From Bacillota bacterium (lineage in GTDB: Bacteria > Bacillota > Clostridia > Peptostreptococcales > Anaerovoracaceae): a DNA stretch of 8,003 bases. Made by a program: the position numbers and the translations under genes. Every line of letters starts with the position of its first letter. Position 1 is the first letter of the stretch. The stretch covers positions 1-8,003 of the forward strand of contig JAEENW010000232.1 of the NCBI GenBank assembly GCA_016283945.1, written 5' to 3'. Below are positions 1-5,966 of the stretch, one piece after another. The notes under the pieces were generated by a model, which saw only the letters and a program-made list of their open reading frames with translations, did no database searches and was not told the DNA's origin.

Positions 1-1333
1 AGGTCTGGCCCGGCGTGAACTCGTCCTCGGCGGTGCCGTTGGTGATACCTTCCTCCACTGCCCATAGCACAGGCTTGAAGAAGTAGTCGGAGTCCTTTAC
101 GTCCTTGAAGGAGCTCGTCATGGCCTCCGGCTCGGGGCAGCCCCTCGCTCTCCAGAGGAAGGTCACCACCTGGCCTCTGGTGCAGGTCTCGTAGGGGCCG
201 AACACGGTCTCGGATATGCCGTTCGTCACCTGCGGGTCGGAGAAGTAAGCCCATTCCACAGCGTCGTAGAAGTAATCGTCCTTCTTCACGTCGATGAAGG
301 GTATGGTCTGCTCTCCTTCCTCAGCGGGATCCTTCGGTTCCTCGTCGCCCTCGAAGCTGGCGAAGACCCAGGCGTGGGTGCGGTCGCGGACCAGCGGGAA
401 CGGGATCTGCGAGCTCTCCTCGCCGTTCACGTAGGCTTTCGCCGAAGGCCTGAAGACCGAGTCCTCATCCGCCTCCAGGAACATCTGGAAGCCGTAGACT
501 CCGCCCTCCTCGAAGGTCCCGTCGAACTCCTCCCAGCTGTCCGGATCCGTCCGATCCGCGTCCTCCGGGAGCACGAACCACTGCGCGCCCACGGATCTCG
601 CGCTTCCGCCCTTGAACTTGAGGGACGAAGCGTCGGGATAGTCCGGACTCATGCCCGCCCTGGGTACGGGCAGCTCGAAGCTGATCTCTGTGATCCCCTC
701 CGGCTCGGCGCCTATGAAGCCGGATACGGTCACGTCATAGGGCTCGGAGCTGTCGGGCCTGGTTATGATGGTGACGCCCTTTCCGTCGGGATGTATCTTC
801 ACGGTGCCGCCGCGGTCGTCCAAATCCTCGGGAGCGTAGATCAGGTTCCCGGGGAAGCTGACGTCAAGGCGCGTAGCGAACTTGTCCGCGAGCTCGGCCG
901 ATCTCTCGGCATCCTCGCCTTCCCCGATCTCATCGGTGACCGGAGGCACCGTTACGGTCACGGTGGCGATCCTTCTGCCGGCGCCGGAGCCCTCGTAGCT
1001 GACGCTGACGCCGTCGAAGTCTTCTATGTATTCCTTGAACTCAGCCGTATCCCCGAAACTCAGCGGCTCCGTCTCCACTGCCCAGTAGGTCTCGCCGCTG
1101 AATTCTATCGATTTGAGCTGCGCTCCCTCCGCGATCTCATCGGCGAAGAACTGCTCGGGAGTCTCGCCGTTCTCGGCGATCAGGCTTTCCGGCGTATAGC
1201 TCTCCAGAAGGAATCCCACGCTGCCGTCGTCCTTGAAATCGACGCCGTAGGACGTCAGGGCGCAGCCCGACAGCAGCGCGCATACGAGCAGCGCGCCCAG
1301 GATCAGCGCGAGGGCTTTGATCTGTCTTTTCAT
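1..1333 (-). CDS. Lipoprotein with C-terminal SLH repeats (3' end cut by window edge)
   Basis: Reading from ATG at 1333, 444 codons are visible with no stop before the window edge, so the C-terminus is missing. Residues 1-24 form a lipoprotein signal peptide (MKRQ, hydrophobic stretch, lipobox LLSGC with Cys24), so the protein is predicted to be exported and membrane-anchored. Residues 25 to about 200 match, in order, the N-terminal half of the upstream gene (for example a TPEQFF segment against TPEEYF). An Ig-like module lies at about 220-330, followed by an acidic linker. SLH repeats start near residue 346 (FIDV, VEWA, VTNG, TCTRGQVVTFLWRA) and again near 409 (FKDV, LWAVEEGITNG). SLH domains normally bind pyruvylated secondary cell-wall polymers; usually there are three, so the third is probably outside the window. 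The RBS GAGGAGG sits 8 bases before ATG. It is the second gene of an operon, 26 bases after the dockerin gene. Its exact function is unknown; a structural or adhesive surface role is inferred. Confidence 0.88.
   Translation of the reverse strand, partial: MKRQIKALALILGALLVCALLSGCALTSYGVDFKDDGSVGFLLESYTPESLIAENGETPEQFFADEIAEGAQLKSIEFSGETYWAVETEPLSFGDTAEFKEYIEDFDGVSVSYEGSGAGRRIATVTVTVPPVTDEIGEGEDAERSAELADKFATRLDVSFPGNLIYAPEDLDDRGGTVKIHPDGKGVTIITRPDSSEPYDVTVSGFIGAEPEGITEISFELPVPRAGMSPDYPDASSLKFKGGSARSVGAQWFVLPEDADRTDPDSWEEFDGTFEEGGVYGFQMFLEADEDSVFRPSAKAYVNGEESSQIPFPLVRDRTHAWVFASFEGDEEPKDPAEEGEQTIPFIDVKKDDYFYDAVEWAYFSDPQVTNGISETVFGPYETCTRGQVVTFLWRARGCPEPEAMTSSFKDVKDSDYFFKPVLWAVEEGITNGTAEDEFTPGQT
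1262..1306 (-). repeat. Direct repeat copy A, signal-peptide coding segment
   Basis: This 45-base stretch matches 2821-2865 with a single mismatch (35 consecutive bases identical, 1272-1306 against 2831-2865). It encodes the hydrophobic core and lipobox of the SLH lipoprotein signal peptide. Identity at the DNA level, including synonymous positions, contrasts with the strong divergence of the mature proteins. Confidence 0.85.
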
Positions 1334-1359
1334 TCCCTGTTCCTCCTCAAATACTCATA

Positions 1360-2892
1360 TCACTCGATGTTCGCCACCCTTCTGGCGAGCTTCGTGAGGT
1401 CCGGGGCGCTGACGTTGCCATCACCCGTCAGGTCGGCGTTGGCCATATTCTGCGAGCCCGGAGGGAAGGTCTCTATGTTCGCTATGTGCCTGGCCAGCGC
1501 GGTCAGGTCTCTGGCGTCGACCGCTCCGTCCAGATTGACGTCGCCGGAGACAGGAAGCGAATATACAAAGTATATCATGGCCTCGAGCGAAGCATCCGAA
1601 CCCTTCCCGTGGAATTCCCAGTCGTCTATCGGCAGGCCGTTTACGGTCACGACGGTCTTTTCAGGGTCAAGGTAATAGCCTTCACGGACCAGGGCATTGA
1701 TATGTATGCCGTATTGCTGCCCGGGAACGAGTGTATCGTTGAGCGAAAGCCTGCTTTCGTCCAGCGCCACGTAGATCGATGCTCCCATGAACGGATTGCC
1801 GCTCGGGGCGATCACCTTGACAGAACAGATGAGTCCTCCGACGTTTGCATCTTCAGGGAAAGCGTTGAACGTTATATTCACCTTCTCCACCAGTTCGGCG
1901 TCACTTCCGCCGAGCTCGGCTTCTATTGTGACCGTCCTCGCGCTGATGTCAGACGAGAAACCCTCTTCATCACCGTTGAGCGTGACAACGGCGTCCTCCG
2001 CAAATCTGAAGCCGGGCTTCGCGGGGATCGTGACCCGGACCTTATATTCCGTTCCCTCCTCAAGAACGCTGTCCTCTTCCATCTGCGTCCAGGCGGCATC
2101 GCCGGACGCGGACTCATCCTTCACAAACCACGTGATCAGCATTCCTTCGCCGTCCACGCCATCGTCCTCGCCCGACGCTTCAAACTGATCATTTGCCTCC
2201 GCTATGCTCATCCCGCCGGATATGGCCGGGATCTGCAGATCTGCGTTTTCGATCGGAGTTCCTCTGCCGTCGAGAGCGATCGTGAGACTGACATCGTAGT
2301 TCTCCTCTCCTCCGGGCAGTGCCAGACGGAAGCTGTTCGGGTCCGCGCCGGTGAACTCCAGGTAAGCGCCATGCCCTTCGGGGATATCGGCCTCCATGAT
2401 CCATCCGTCACCGGGGAGCTTCAGGTCGATGATGTTTACTGCGGTCAGCATGTCTTCCTCATCCGGATCGCTGCTCGGATTTGCTATGATCTCCGCGACC
2501 GTCGGCGCCTTAACTGTCAGATATACGGTCCCGTCTTCGGCCGTCTCGGCTTTGATCCCGCTGGATACATTGTCGCTCTGGATATAAGTGTTTAATCCCT
2601 CAAGATCCTCAAAGATCCTCCCCTCCGGGTTGTCGGGATCGCCGTAATAATCTTTTCCGTTGAATACCATATGGGTCAGCTCGTCGCGGCTGTCCACATC
2701 GAAATACTCCTCCGGGGTCGTATGCTGGTGTCTTTCAAAGCTGCTCTCCTCATACAGATTTTGAGCAATGTATACGATCTTACCGTCCTCGCGGAATTCG
2801 ATGGTCTCCTGACGCATCGTGCAGCCCGAGAGCAGCGCGCATACGAGCAGCGCGCCCAGGATCAGGATAAGCGTTTTCATCTGTCTTCTCAT
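1360..2892 (-). CDS. Dockerin-bearing lipoprotein with Ig-like modules
   Basis: The protein has 510 residues. Residues 1-24 are a lipoprotein signal peptide with lipobox LLSGC (Cys24). The start MRRQ was chosen over the internal Met5 because it aligns with MKRQ of the paralogue and has an AAGGAAGG site 7 bases upstream. Residues 25 to about 205 are a domain shared with the downstream gene. Two Ig-like modules follow at about 220-328 and 337-446, each with a W or Y core and a VTLNG or VTVNG ending. Residues 449-510 form a type I dockerin: the first calcium loop has Asp451, Asn453, Asp455 and Asp462, and the second has Asp487, Asp491 and Asp498 with Thr at the usual Asn position. Each loop is followed by a near-identical helix ending in ANIE. 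Dockerins bind cohesins on scaffoldins or surface proteins. A lipid anchor combined with a dockerin is uncommon, since most dockerin proteins are freely secreted enzymes. No catalytic domain is visible. It is the first gene of the operon. Confidence 0.9.
   Translation of the reverse strand: MRRQMKTLILILGALLVCALLSGCTMRQETIEFREDGKIVYIAQNLYEESSFERHQHTTPEEYFDVDSRDELTHMVFNGKDYYGDPDNPEGRIFEDLEGLNTYIQSDNVSSGIKAETAEDGTVYLTVKAPTVAEIIANPSSDPDEEDMLTAVNIIDLKLPGDGWIMEADIPEGHGAYLEFTGADPNSFRLALPGGEENYDVSLTIALDGRGTPIENADLQIPAISGGMSIAEANDQFEASGEDDGVDGEGMLITWFVKDESASGDAAWTQMEEDSVLEEGTEYKVRVTIPAKPGFRFAEDAVVTLNGDEEGFSSDISARTVTIEAELGGSDAELVEKVNITFNAFPEDANVGGLICSVKVIAPSGNPFMGASIYVALDESRLSLNDTLVPGQQYGIHINALVREGYYLDPEKTVVTVNGLPIDDWEFHGKGSDASLEAMIYFVYSLPVSGDVNLDGAVDARDLTALARHIANIETFPPGSQNMANADLTGDGNVSAPDLTKLARRVANIE
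2821..2865 (-). repeat. Direct repeat copy B, signal-peptide coding segment
   Basis: This is the partner of 1262-1306, with one mismatch in 45 bases. It encodes the signal-peptide core and lipobox of the dockerin lipoprotein. It suggests recent duplication, gene conversion, or reuse of an export cassette between the two neighbouring genes. Confidence 0.85.
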
Positions 2893-2963
2893 GAGTCGAC
2901 CTTCCTTCTTTTGGTTTTGCGTCCGCGCTCCGCGGCCCGCCCGAAATTGTTTCTTTCGAATAA

Positions 2964-2992
2964 AGAATAACCGAAATCTTTCCGTCTTTCAA
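2964..2992 (-). promoter_or_regulatory. Sigma-A type promoter of the two-lipoprotein operon
   Basis: On the minus strand, TTGAAA (2987-2992) and TATTCT (2964-2969) are separated by exactly 17 bases. The predicted start near 2957 leaves an untranslated leader of about 65 bases before ATG at 2892. The promoter sits just after the terminator of the LysR gene, so the lipoprotein pair is probably a separate transcription unit. A short GC hairpin is possible in the leader; no riboswitch is recognised. Confidence 0.7.
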
Positions 2993-3014
2993 GCACTGCC
3001 GCGGGAGGCGCAGC

Positions 3015-3039
3015 AAAAGACCCGCCGGAAAGCGGCGGG
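3015..3039 (-). terminator. Rho-independent terminator after the LysR gene
   Basis: A perfect 7-bp stem (CCCGCCG at 3021-3027 with CGGCGGG at 3033-3039, 5-base loop) is followed on the minus strand by TCTTTT (3015-3020). It lies about 70 bases past the LysR stop codon and just ahead of the lipoprotein promoter. The T-tract is short but the position fits. Confidence 0.7.
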
Positions 3040-3071
3040 CCCGTTATGTATTCATACTGTTTTAGCTATAC

Positions 3072-3091
3072 ATTGAGCCGCGGGGCTCAAT
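3072..3091. repeat. Perfect 8-bp inverted repeat downstream of LysR
   Basis: ATTGAGCC (3072-3079) and GGCTCAAT (3084-3091) are perfect inverted arms around GCGG, beginning about 18 bases after the LysR stop. No T-tract follows on either strand, so it may be a 3'-end stabilising hairpin in front of the true terminator, or an operator. Its role is not determined. Confidence 0.5.
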
Positions 3092-3109
3092 AAGGGATGC
3101 CGAAAGGCC

Positions 3110-4003
3110 CTATCTCGCGTTCTGCTTGACGAACTTCATGAAGTGCTTGACCGCCTCGCCCTTGATCGAGCTGCGGTTGACGGCGATGTAGAACTTGCGC
3201 ACGGAGTACTCGGCGGGGAGCCTGAAGACCAGGGATCTGCCGTTGTTCTCCCTGTGGCGGATCGCGATGAGCGGCATGAGGGAGATGCCGACGCCGGCCT
3301 CGACGAGGTTCTTGATCGTCTCCTGGTCGTTGACCCTGGCGGCGATGTTGAGGCTGTCCTGGGCGTAGCCCATCTGCTCCAGCAGGTAGTCGGTCTCGCG
3401 CTGGCTGCCCGAGCCCTTCTCGCGGAAGATGATCGGCTCCTTGAGTAGCTCGGCGTAGGGCACCTGCGGCGCCCTCTGCATCTCGCGGAACTTCTCGGTG
3501 TTGGGAGTGATGATCACGGTCTCGTCGGAGAAGAACTCCTCGCAGTCGAGCTTGTCGCCCGAGCAGTCTATTCCGAGGAATCCGAGGTCGTAAAGGCCGT
3601 TCTCGAGGCCCTCAGCCACCTCCTCGCTGTCCCCCTGGCTGATCGTGAAGCTCACGTCGGGGTTCTGGAGGCTGTAGTCGGCCATGATCTCGGGGAGTAT
3701 GTAGGCAGACGGCACGGTGGACGCGCCGAGGTTGATGGTCTTGTGGTTCTCCTCGCGCCAGCGGCGTATGAGGTTGTTCTGAAGGTCGAGGATGTGGGTC
3801 GCGCACTCGTACAGCTCGCGGCCCTTGGGAGTGATCTCTATGTGCTTGGTATCCCTCGTGATCAGCTTCTCGCCGAGCTCGTCCTCGAGCGCCCTGATGT
3901 GAGTGCTGATGGTCGGCTGGGAGGTGAAGGTCTTTTCCGCCGCTTTGGTGAAGTTTCCGTATTCGACTACCGCCACGAAGGACTGAAGCTGCTTGATCTC
4001 CAT
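3110..4003 (-). CDS. LysR-type transcriptional regulator
   Basis: The protein has 297 residues, the normal length for the family. Residues 1-60 form the winged helix-turn-helix (MEIKQLQSFV, FTKAAEKTFTSQPTISTHIRALE, then ITPKGREL). The remainder, from about residue 90, is the type 2 periplasmic-binding-like effector domain (LGASTVPSAYILPEI, then DLGFLG, and GVGISLMP near the end). Such proteins act as tetramers in the cytoplasm and respond to a small co-inducer, which cannot be read from sequence. The start ATG has GAGGAG 10 bases upstream. The gene has its own promoter with an inverted repeat and is followed by a terminator, so it looks monocistronic. Effector-domain wording recalls clostridial LysR proteins of the CysL and selenium-associated kind, but no sulfur or selenium genes are nearby and the specificity is left open. 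Unlike many LysR genes, no divergent target gene lies alongside it. Confidence 0.93.
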   Translation of the reverse strand: MEIKQLQSFVAVVEYGNFTKAAEKTFTSQPTISTHIRALEDELGEKLITRDTKHIEITPKGRELYECATHILDLQNNLIRRWREENHKTINLGASTVPSAYILPEIMADYSLQNPDVSFTISQGDSEEVAEGLENGLYDLGFLGIDCSGDKLDCEEFFSDETVIITPNTEKFREMQRAPQVPYAELLKEPIIFREKGSGSQRETDYLLEQMGYAQDSLNIAARVNDQETIKNLVEAGVGISLMPLIAIRHRENNGRSLVFRLPAEYSVRKFYIAVNRSSIKGEAVKHFMKFVKQNAR

Positions 4004-4038
4004 TTATCGATAACTCCTCACTGATTTGATGTCGCATA

Positions 4039-4067
4039 ATAATAACACGCTTTTCGCCGGCGTACAA
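4039..4067 (-). promoter_or_regulatory. Promoter of the LysR gene
   Basis: On the minus strand, TTGTAC (4062-4067) and TATTAT (4039-4044) are 17 bases apart. The predicted start near 4032 gives a leader of about 29 bases with a GAGGAG site. The -35 hexamer lies in the loop of an inverted repeat and one arm fills the spacer, which suggests control by a bound protein, plausibly the LysR protein itself. Confidence 0.6.
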
Positions 4068-4079
4068 ACGAAAAGCGTG
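4046..4079. repeat. 11-bp inverted repeat overlapping the LysR promoter
   Basis: CACGCTTTTCG (4046-4056) and CGAAAAGCGTG (4069-4079) are perfect inverted arms separated by 12 bases. The left arm lies between the -35 and -10 hexamers of the LysR promoter and the right arm is just upstream of -35. This arrangement fits an operator. The alternative is a terminator stem for the upstream alaX gene, since TTATTATTAT follows on the minus strand, but that run is broken by A residues. Confidence 0.6.
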
Positions 4080-4146
4080 CCTTTGTGACTTACTTATTTG
4101 TTATAGATAAAAGTGTCCGGAAAGCTGACAGGAAGCGTGACTCGCA

Positions 4147-4183
4147 GGCACTTTTTGTGCCGAAAGTGGCGCCTTCGGACGCC
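4147..4183. other. Two adjacent small stem-loops downstream of alaX
   Basis: The gap 4004-4231 contains, besides the LysR promoter, two short hairpins after the alaX stop. GGCGCC...GACGCC (4168-4183) has a 4-base loop, and its minus-strand RNA forms six pairs including one G-U. GGCAC and GTGCC surround five T (4147-4161). Neither has a following T-tract on the minus strand, so they are weak terminator candidates or 3'-end stabilisers. Confidence 0.35.
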
Positions 4184-4231
4184 CTTAAGGGGAGCTCAGC
4201 GCGTGTTCCGCCGTCCTTCCAGGCGCTGAAG

Positions 4232-5491
4232 CTACCGGCGCAGGTGCTTCTCCAGCAGGTCCAGGAAGAGCGCGAGGTCCTCCCTCGAGCCGAAGATCGC
4301 CCTCGCCTGCAGGGCGTTTCCGCCGCCCTTGCCCTTGTACATGGAGGCGTATTCGCGGACCAGCTGCCCGCAGGCGGGATCACCCGAGGAAACGAGGACA
4401 GCGTCGGGGCTCTTGCCGCTCACGAGCGCGGCGAGACCGGGCGCCTTCTTCTCCACGAGGTGCGCGAGGTCCTGAAGGTCGGAGGCAGAAAGTATGGGAT
4501 ACTCGTAGACCGCGAAGCGCCTGTCCGGCTCCGAGGCGAAGGCCGCGAGCAGCTTCCCCGCCTCGGAGGCGAGTATGTCCTTCTTGAGGTCATAGAGCTC
4601 CTTGCGCATGAGGCCGTTCTTGGCCTCGGCGGCGTCCATCTTGGCTTCAAGCTCGGGAGCCTCGGCGGAGTAGCGCCTGCAGACGCGCAGCATTATCTGC
4701 TCGTCCCTGAGGGCGTCCTTAACGGCGTGGCGGCCGGCCTTCATGGTCAGGCGAAGCATGCCCTTGTAGTTCTCGCCCTTGAGTATGGTGATGAGGCCGA
4801 TCTGCCCGGTCCCGGAGACGTGGGTCCCGCAGCAGGCGCAGCAGTCCAGCGGAGCCTCCCTGTCCCCGATGAAGACGACGGATATGTCCTCGTCGAACTT
4901 GATCTTCTTGCGGACGGGGCTCGCGTTGGCCTCCTCGCGCGTGTCGAAGTACACGGTGCTCACGGGAAGGTCCGCCCATACCGCCTCGTTGGCCTTCATC
5001 TCTATGTCGCGGACGATCTCGTCCGTGATTTCGCTCACTTCGCTGTCCTCACCGGGCGCCATGTCTATGGTCATGTAATCGTCGCCCATGTGGAAGCCGC
5101 GGTTCTCGATCCCGTAGACGCTCCGGAAGAGCCCCGAGACTATGTGCTCGCCGCAGTGCATCTGCATGTGGTCGAAGCGCCTCTGCCAGTCGAGAACGCA
5201 GAGCAGCGGCCCCTCCGGGAGCTCCCCGGCCTCGACTCTGTGGTAGACCGCGCCGCTCGCCTTGTCCTCCTTGACGTCGAGGACCCTGAGCCCTCCTATG
5301 GTGCCGAGGTCGCAGGGCTGTCCGCCTCCCTCGGGGAAGAAGACCGTCCTATCCAGCTCGACGGTCATCGCGCCCTCGCGGAACTTGATGCCCGCTGCGG
5401 CGTGCTCCTCGGGCGTCCTGTAGACTGCAGCCGCCTCGCAGAGCGCCTCTCTGAGATATACGTCCTTCTGATAGAGCCTCTCGGTCTTCAT
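4232..5491 (-). CDS. alaX: Alanyl-tRNA editing protein, AlaX-L type with DHHA1 domain
   Basis: The protein has 419 residues. It is a free-standing relative of the editing and C-terminal parts of alanyl-tRNA synthetase, hydrolysing mischarged tRNA-Ala (typically Ser-tRNA-Ala) in the cytoplasm. The N-terminal part has the family signature FFPEGGGQP (51-59). The zinc-binding editing site is HxxxH at His112/His116 and CxxxH at Cys220/His224 (CCGTHVSGTGQIG), so all four ligands are present. Residues 275-310 look like a helical, coiled-coil linker. The C-terminal DHHA1 domain (about 325-419) ends with a KGKGGGNALQA motif (386-396). Together these parts make the long AlaX-L form. No aminoacylation domain is present, so it is not a broken alaS. 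ATG at 5491 has AAAGGAA about 5 bases upstream. It is preceded by a 475-base repeat-rich gap, which may hold its promoter, though no convincing hexamer pair was found. Confidence 0.93.
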   Translation of the reverse strand: MKTERLYQKDVYLREALCEAAAVYRTPEEHAAAGIKFREGAMTVELDRTVFFPEGGGQPCDLGTIGGLRVLDVKEDKASGAVYHRVEAGELPEGPLLCVLDWQRRFDHMQMHCGEHIVSGLFRSVYGIENRGFHMGDDYMTIDMAPGEDSEVSEITDEIVRDIEMKANEAVWADLPVSTVYFDTREEANASPVRKKIKFDEDISVVFIGDREAPLDCCACCGTHVSGTGQIGLITILKGENYKGMLRLTMKAGRHAVKDALRDEQIMLRVCRRYSAEAPELEAKMDAAEAKNGLMRKELYDLKKDILASEAGKLLAAFASEPDRRFAVYEYPILSASDLQDLAHLVEKKAPGLAALVSGKSPDAVLVSSGDPACGQLVREYASMYKGKGGGNALQARAIFGSREDLALFLDLLEKHLRR

Positions 5492-5586
5492 GTCGTTCCT
5501 TTCGTCTTTGCGCCTCAGAACGCCGCCCGCGGCGCCCTCCGGCTGTCCTCGGTACGCGGCCTTCTGTTCGCCACGTCTGTGTAAAA

Positions 5587-5621
5587 CCCGTGCAAAAGCT
5601 TGTATTTCAAGGCTTTTCGGG
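5587..5621. other. Imperfect stem-loop in the alaX upstream region
   Basis: The outer arms CCCG (5587-5590) and CGGG (5618-5621) enclose AAAAGC/GCTTTT arms (5594-5599, 5612-5617) and TTG/CAA, with a small bulge on each side. On the minus strand the structure is followed by TTTTAC (5581-5586). It could be an attenuator-like or terminator-like hairpin in the alaX leader. One GTGCAAAA copy lies within it, so it may also be incidental to the motif cluster. Confidence 0.35.
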
Positions 5622-5711
5622 ACCCCCCGTCCGTTTGCCTGTCCGCCGTGTGCAAAAGACCCCTTTTTTTGTGCAAAACTTATGTCTTGACGAGGCTTGC
5701 AAAGTGTGAAC

Positions 5712-5729
5712 GCGTTGATATATCAACGC
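5712..5729. repeat. Perfect 18-bp palindrome
   Basis: GCGTTGATATATCAACGC is self-complementary over 18 bases with no spacer. It lies in the middle of the GTGCAAAA cluster. A gapless palindrome of this size is a typical shape for a site bound by a homodimeric regulator; it would also form a cruciform or hairpin poorly, having no loop. The binding protein is unknown. Confidence 0.6.
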
Positions 5730-5745
5730 TTTCCGGCTCTGAGGG

Positions 5746-5769
5746 TTTTGCACAGGATATCGTGCAAAT
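5746..5769. repeat. Inverted pair of GTGCAAAA motifs, outward arrangement
   Basis: TTTTGCAC (5746-5753) and GTGCAAAT (5762-5769) are inverted around the 8-base spacer AGGATATC. Seven of the eight arm positions pair. The orientation is opposite to the pair at 5841-5864. Confidence 0.55.
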
Positions 5770-5807
5770 TCCCGTGGAAAAGTCCTTCCAAGCCTTTCTA
5801 ATGGGTC

Positions 5808-5823
5808 AAAAACCGCGGTTTTT
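5808..5823. repeat. Perfect 16-bp palindrome
   Basis: AAAAACCGCGGTTTTT is self-complementary over 16 bases around a CCGCGG core, lying between the two inverted GTGCAAAA pairs. It is not followed by a sequence that would make it a standard terminator, apart from its own T-run on either strand. Confidence 0.55.
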
Positions 5824-5840
5824 CAAGCCCTTCCGGACCT

Positions 5841-5864
5841 GTGCAAAACTGTTCGGTTTTGCAC
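5841..5864. repeat. Perfect 9-bp inverted repeat of GTGCAAAAC
   Basis: GTGCAAAAC (5841-5849) and GTTTTGCAC (5856-5864) are perfect inverted arms with the 6-base spacer TGTTCG. In RNA this would form a stable hairpin; in DNA it is a symmetrical operator-like site. A second, overlapping short inverted repeat, GTTCG/CGAAC (5851-5855, 5864-5868), uses the same bases. Confidence 0.6.
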
Positions 5865-5966
5865 GAACAAACGCTTTTACAAATTATGTGTATCGGCCCG
5901 GAGCATAAATTTTCTTATAAAAGAGGGCTGTTTGTTCAAGCTGTTTCTATACTGCGGCAGCCCGGC

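Larger units (their letters stand above)
5579..5880. repeat. GTGCAAAA motif cluster in the alaX-rluB gap
   Basis: The gap 5492-5966 has no credible gene. Within it the octamer GTGCAAAA occurs exactly at 5590-5597, 5650-5657, 5671-5678 and 5841-5848, and as its reverse complement at 5746-5753 and 5857-5864. GTGCAAAT is at 5762-5769 and GTGTAAAA at 5579-5586. For random sequence of this length, about 0.01 copies would be expected. I noticed no copy elsewhere in the window. The 5650 and 5671 copies are 21 bases apart, two helical turns, on the same face. The copies fall in different reading frames, so they are not a peptide repeat. Possible roles are an operator array for a DNA-binding protein, a structured alaX leader, or a small repetitive element. 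No element I know matches. Confidence 0.75.

Noticed and set aside
374..1675. Long plus-strand open frame of 433 codons
   Set aside because: It runs antisense across the start of the SLH lipoprotein gene and the end of the dockerin gene. It has no ribosome binding site or recognisable domain and is explained by GC-rich codon use of the true genes.
4085..5584. Plus-strand open frame of 499 codons
   Set aside because: It is the antisense shadow of alaX. The minus-strand frame has all the catalytic motifs of AlaX; the plus frame has none, only a repetitive Val/Leu/Ala/Glu composition.
5579..5864. DnaA-box cluster or replication origin
   Set aside because: TGTGCAAAA resembles the TGTGnATAA DnaA box but differs at a conserved position in every copy. 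There is no dnaA, dnaN, rpmH or AT-rich unwinding element nearby.
5590..5864. CRISPR array
   Set aside because: The repeated unit is only eight bases, occurs in both orientations with irregular spacing, and no cas genes are present.
5600..5908. Plus-strand frame of 102 codons through the motif cluster
   Set aside because: It starts at TTG with no ribosome binding site, matches no family I know, and the GTGCAAAA copies inside it fall in different frames. I treat the region as non-coding, though a degenerate coding relic cannot be fully excluded.
5492..5966. T-box riboswitch ahead of the alanyl-tRNA editing gene
   Set aside because: The conserved T-box antiterminator motif (TGGnACCGCG) is absent on the minus strand and no matching terminator/antiterminator pair is seen.
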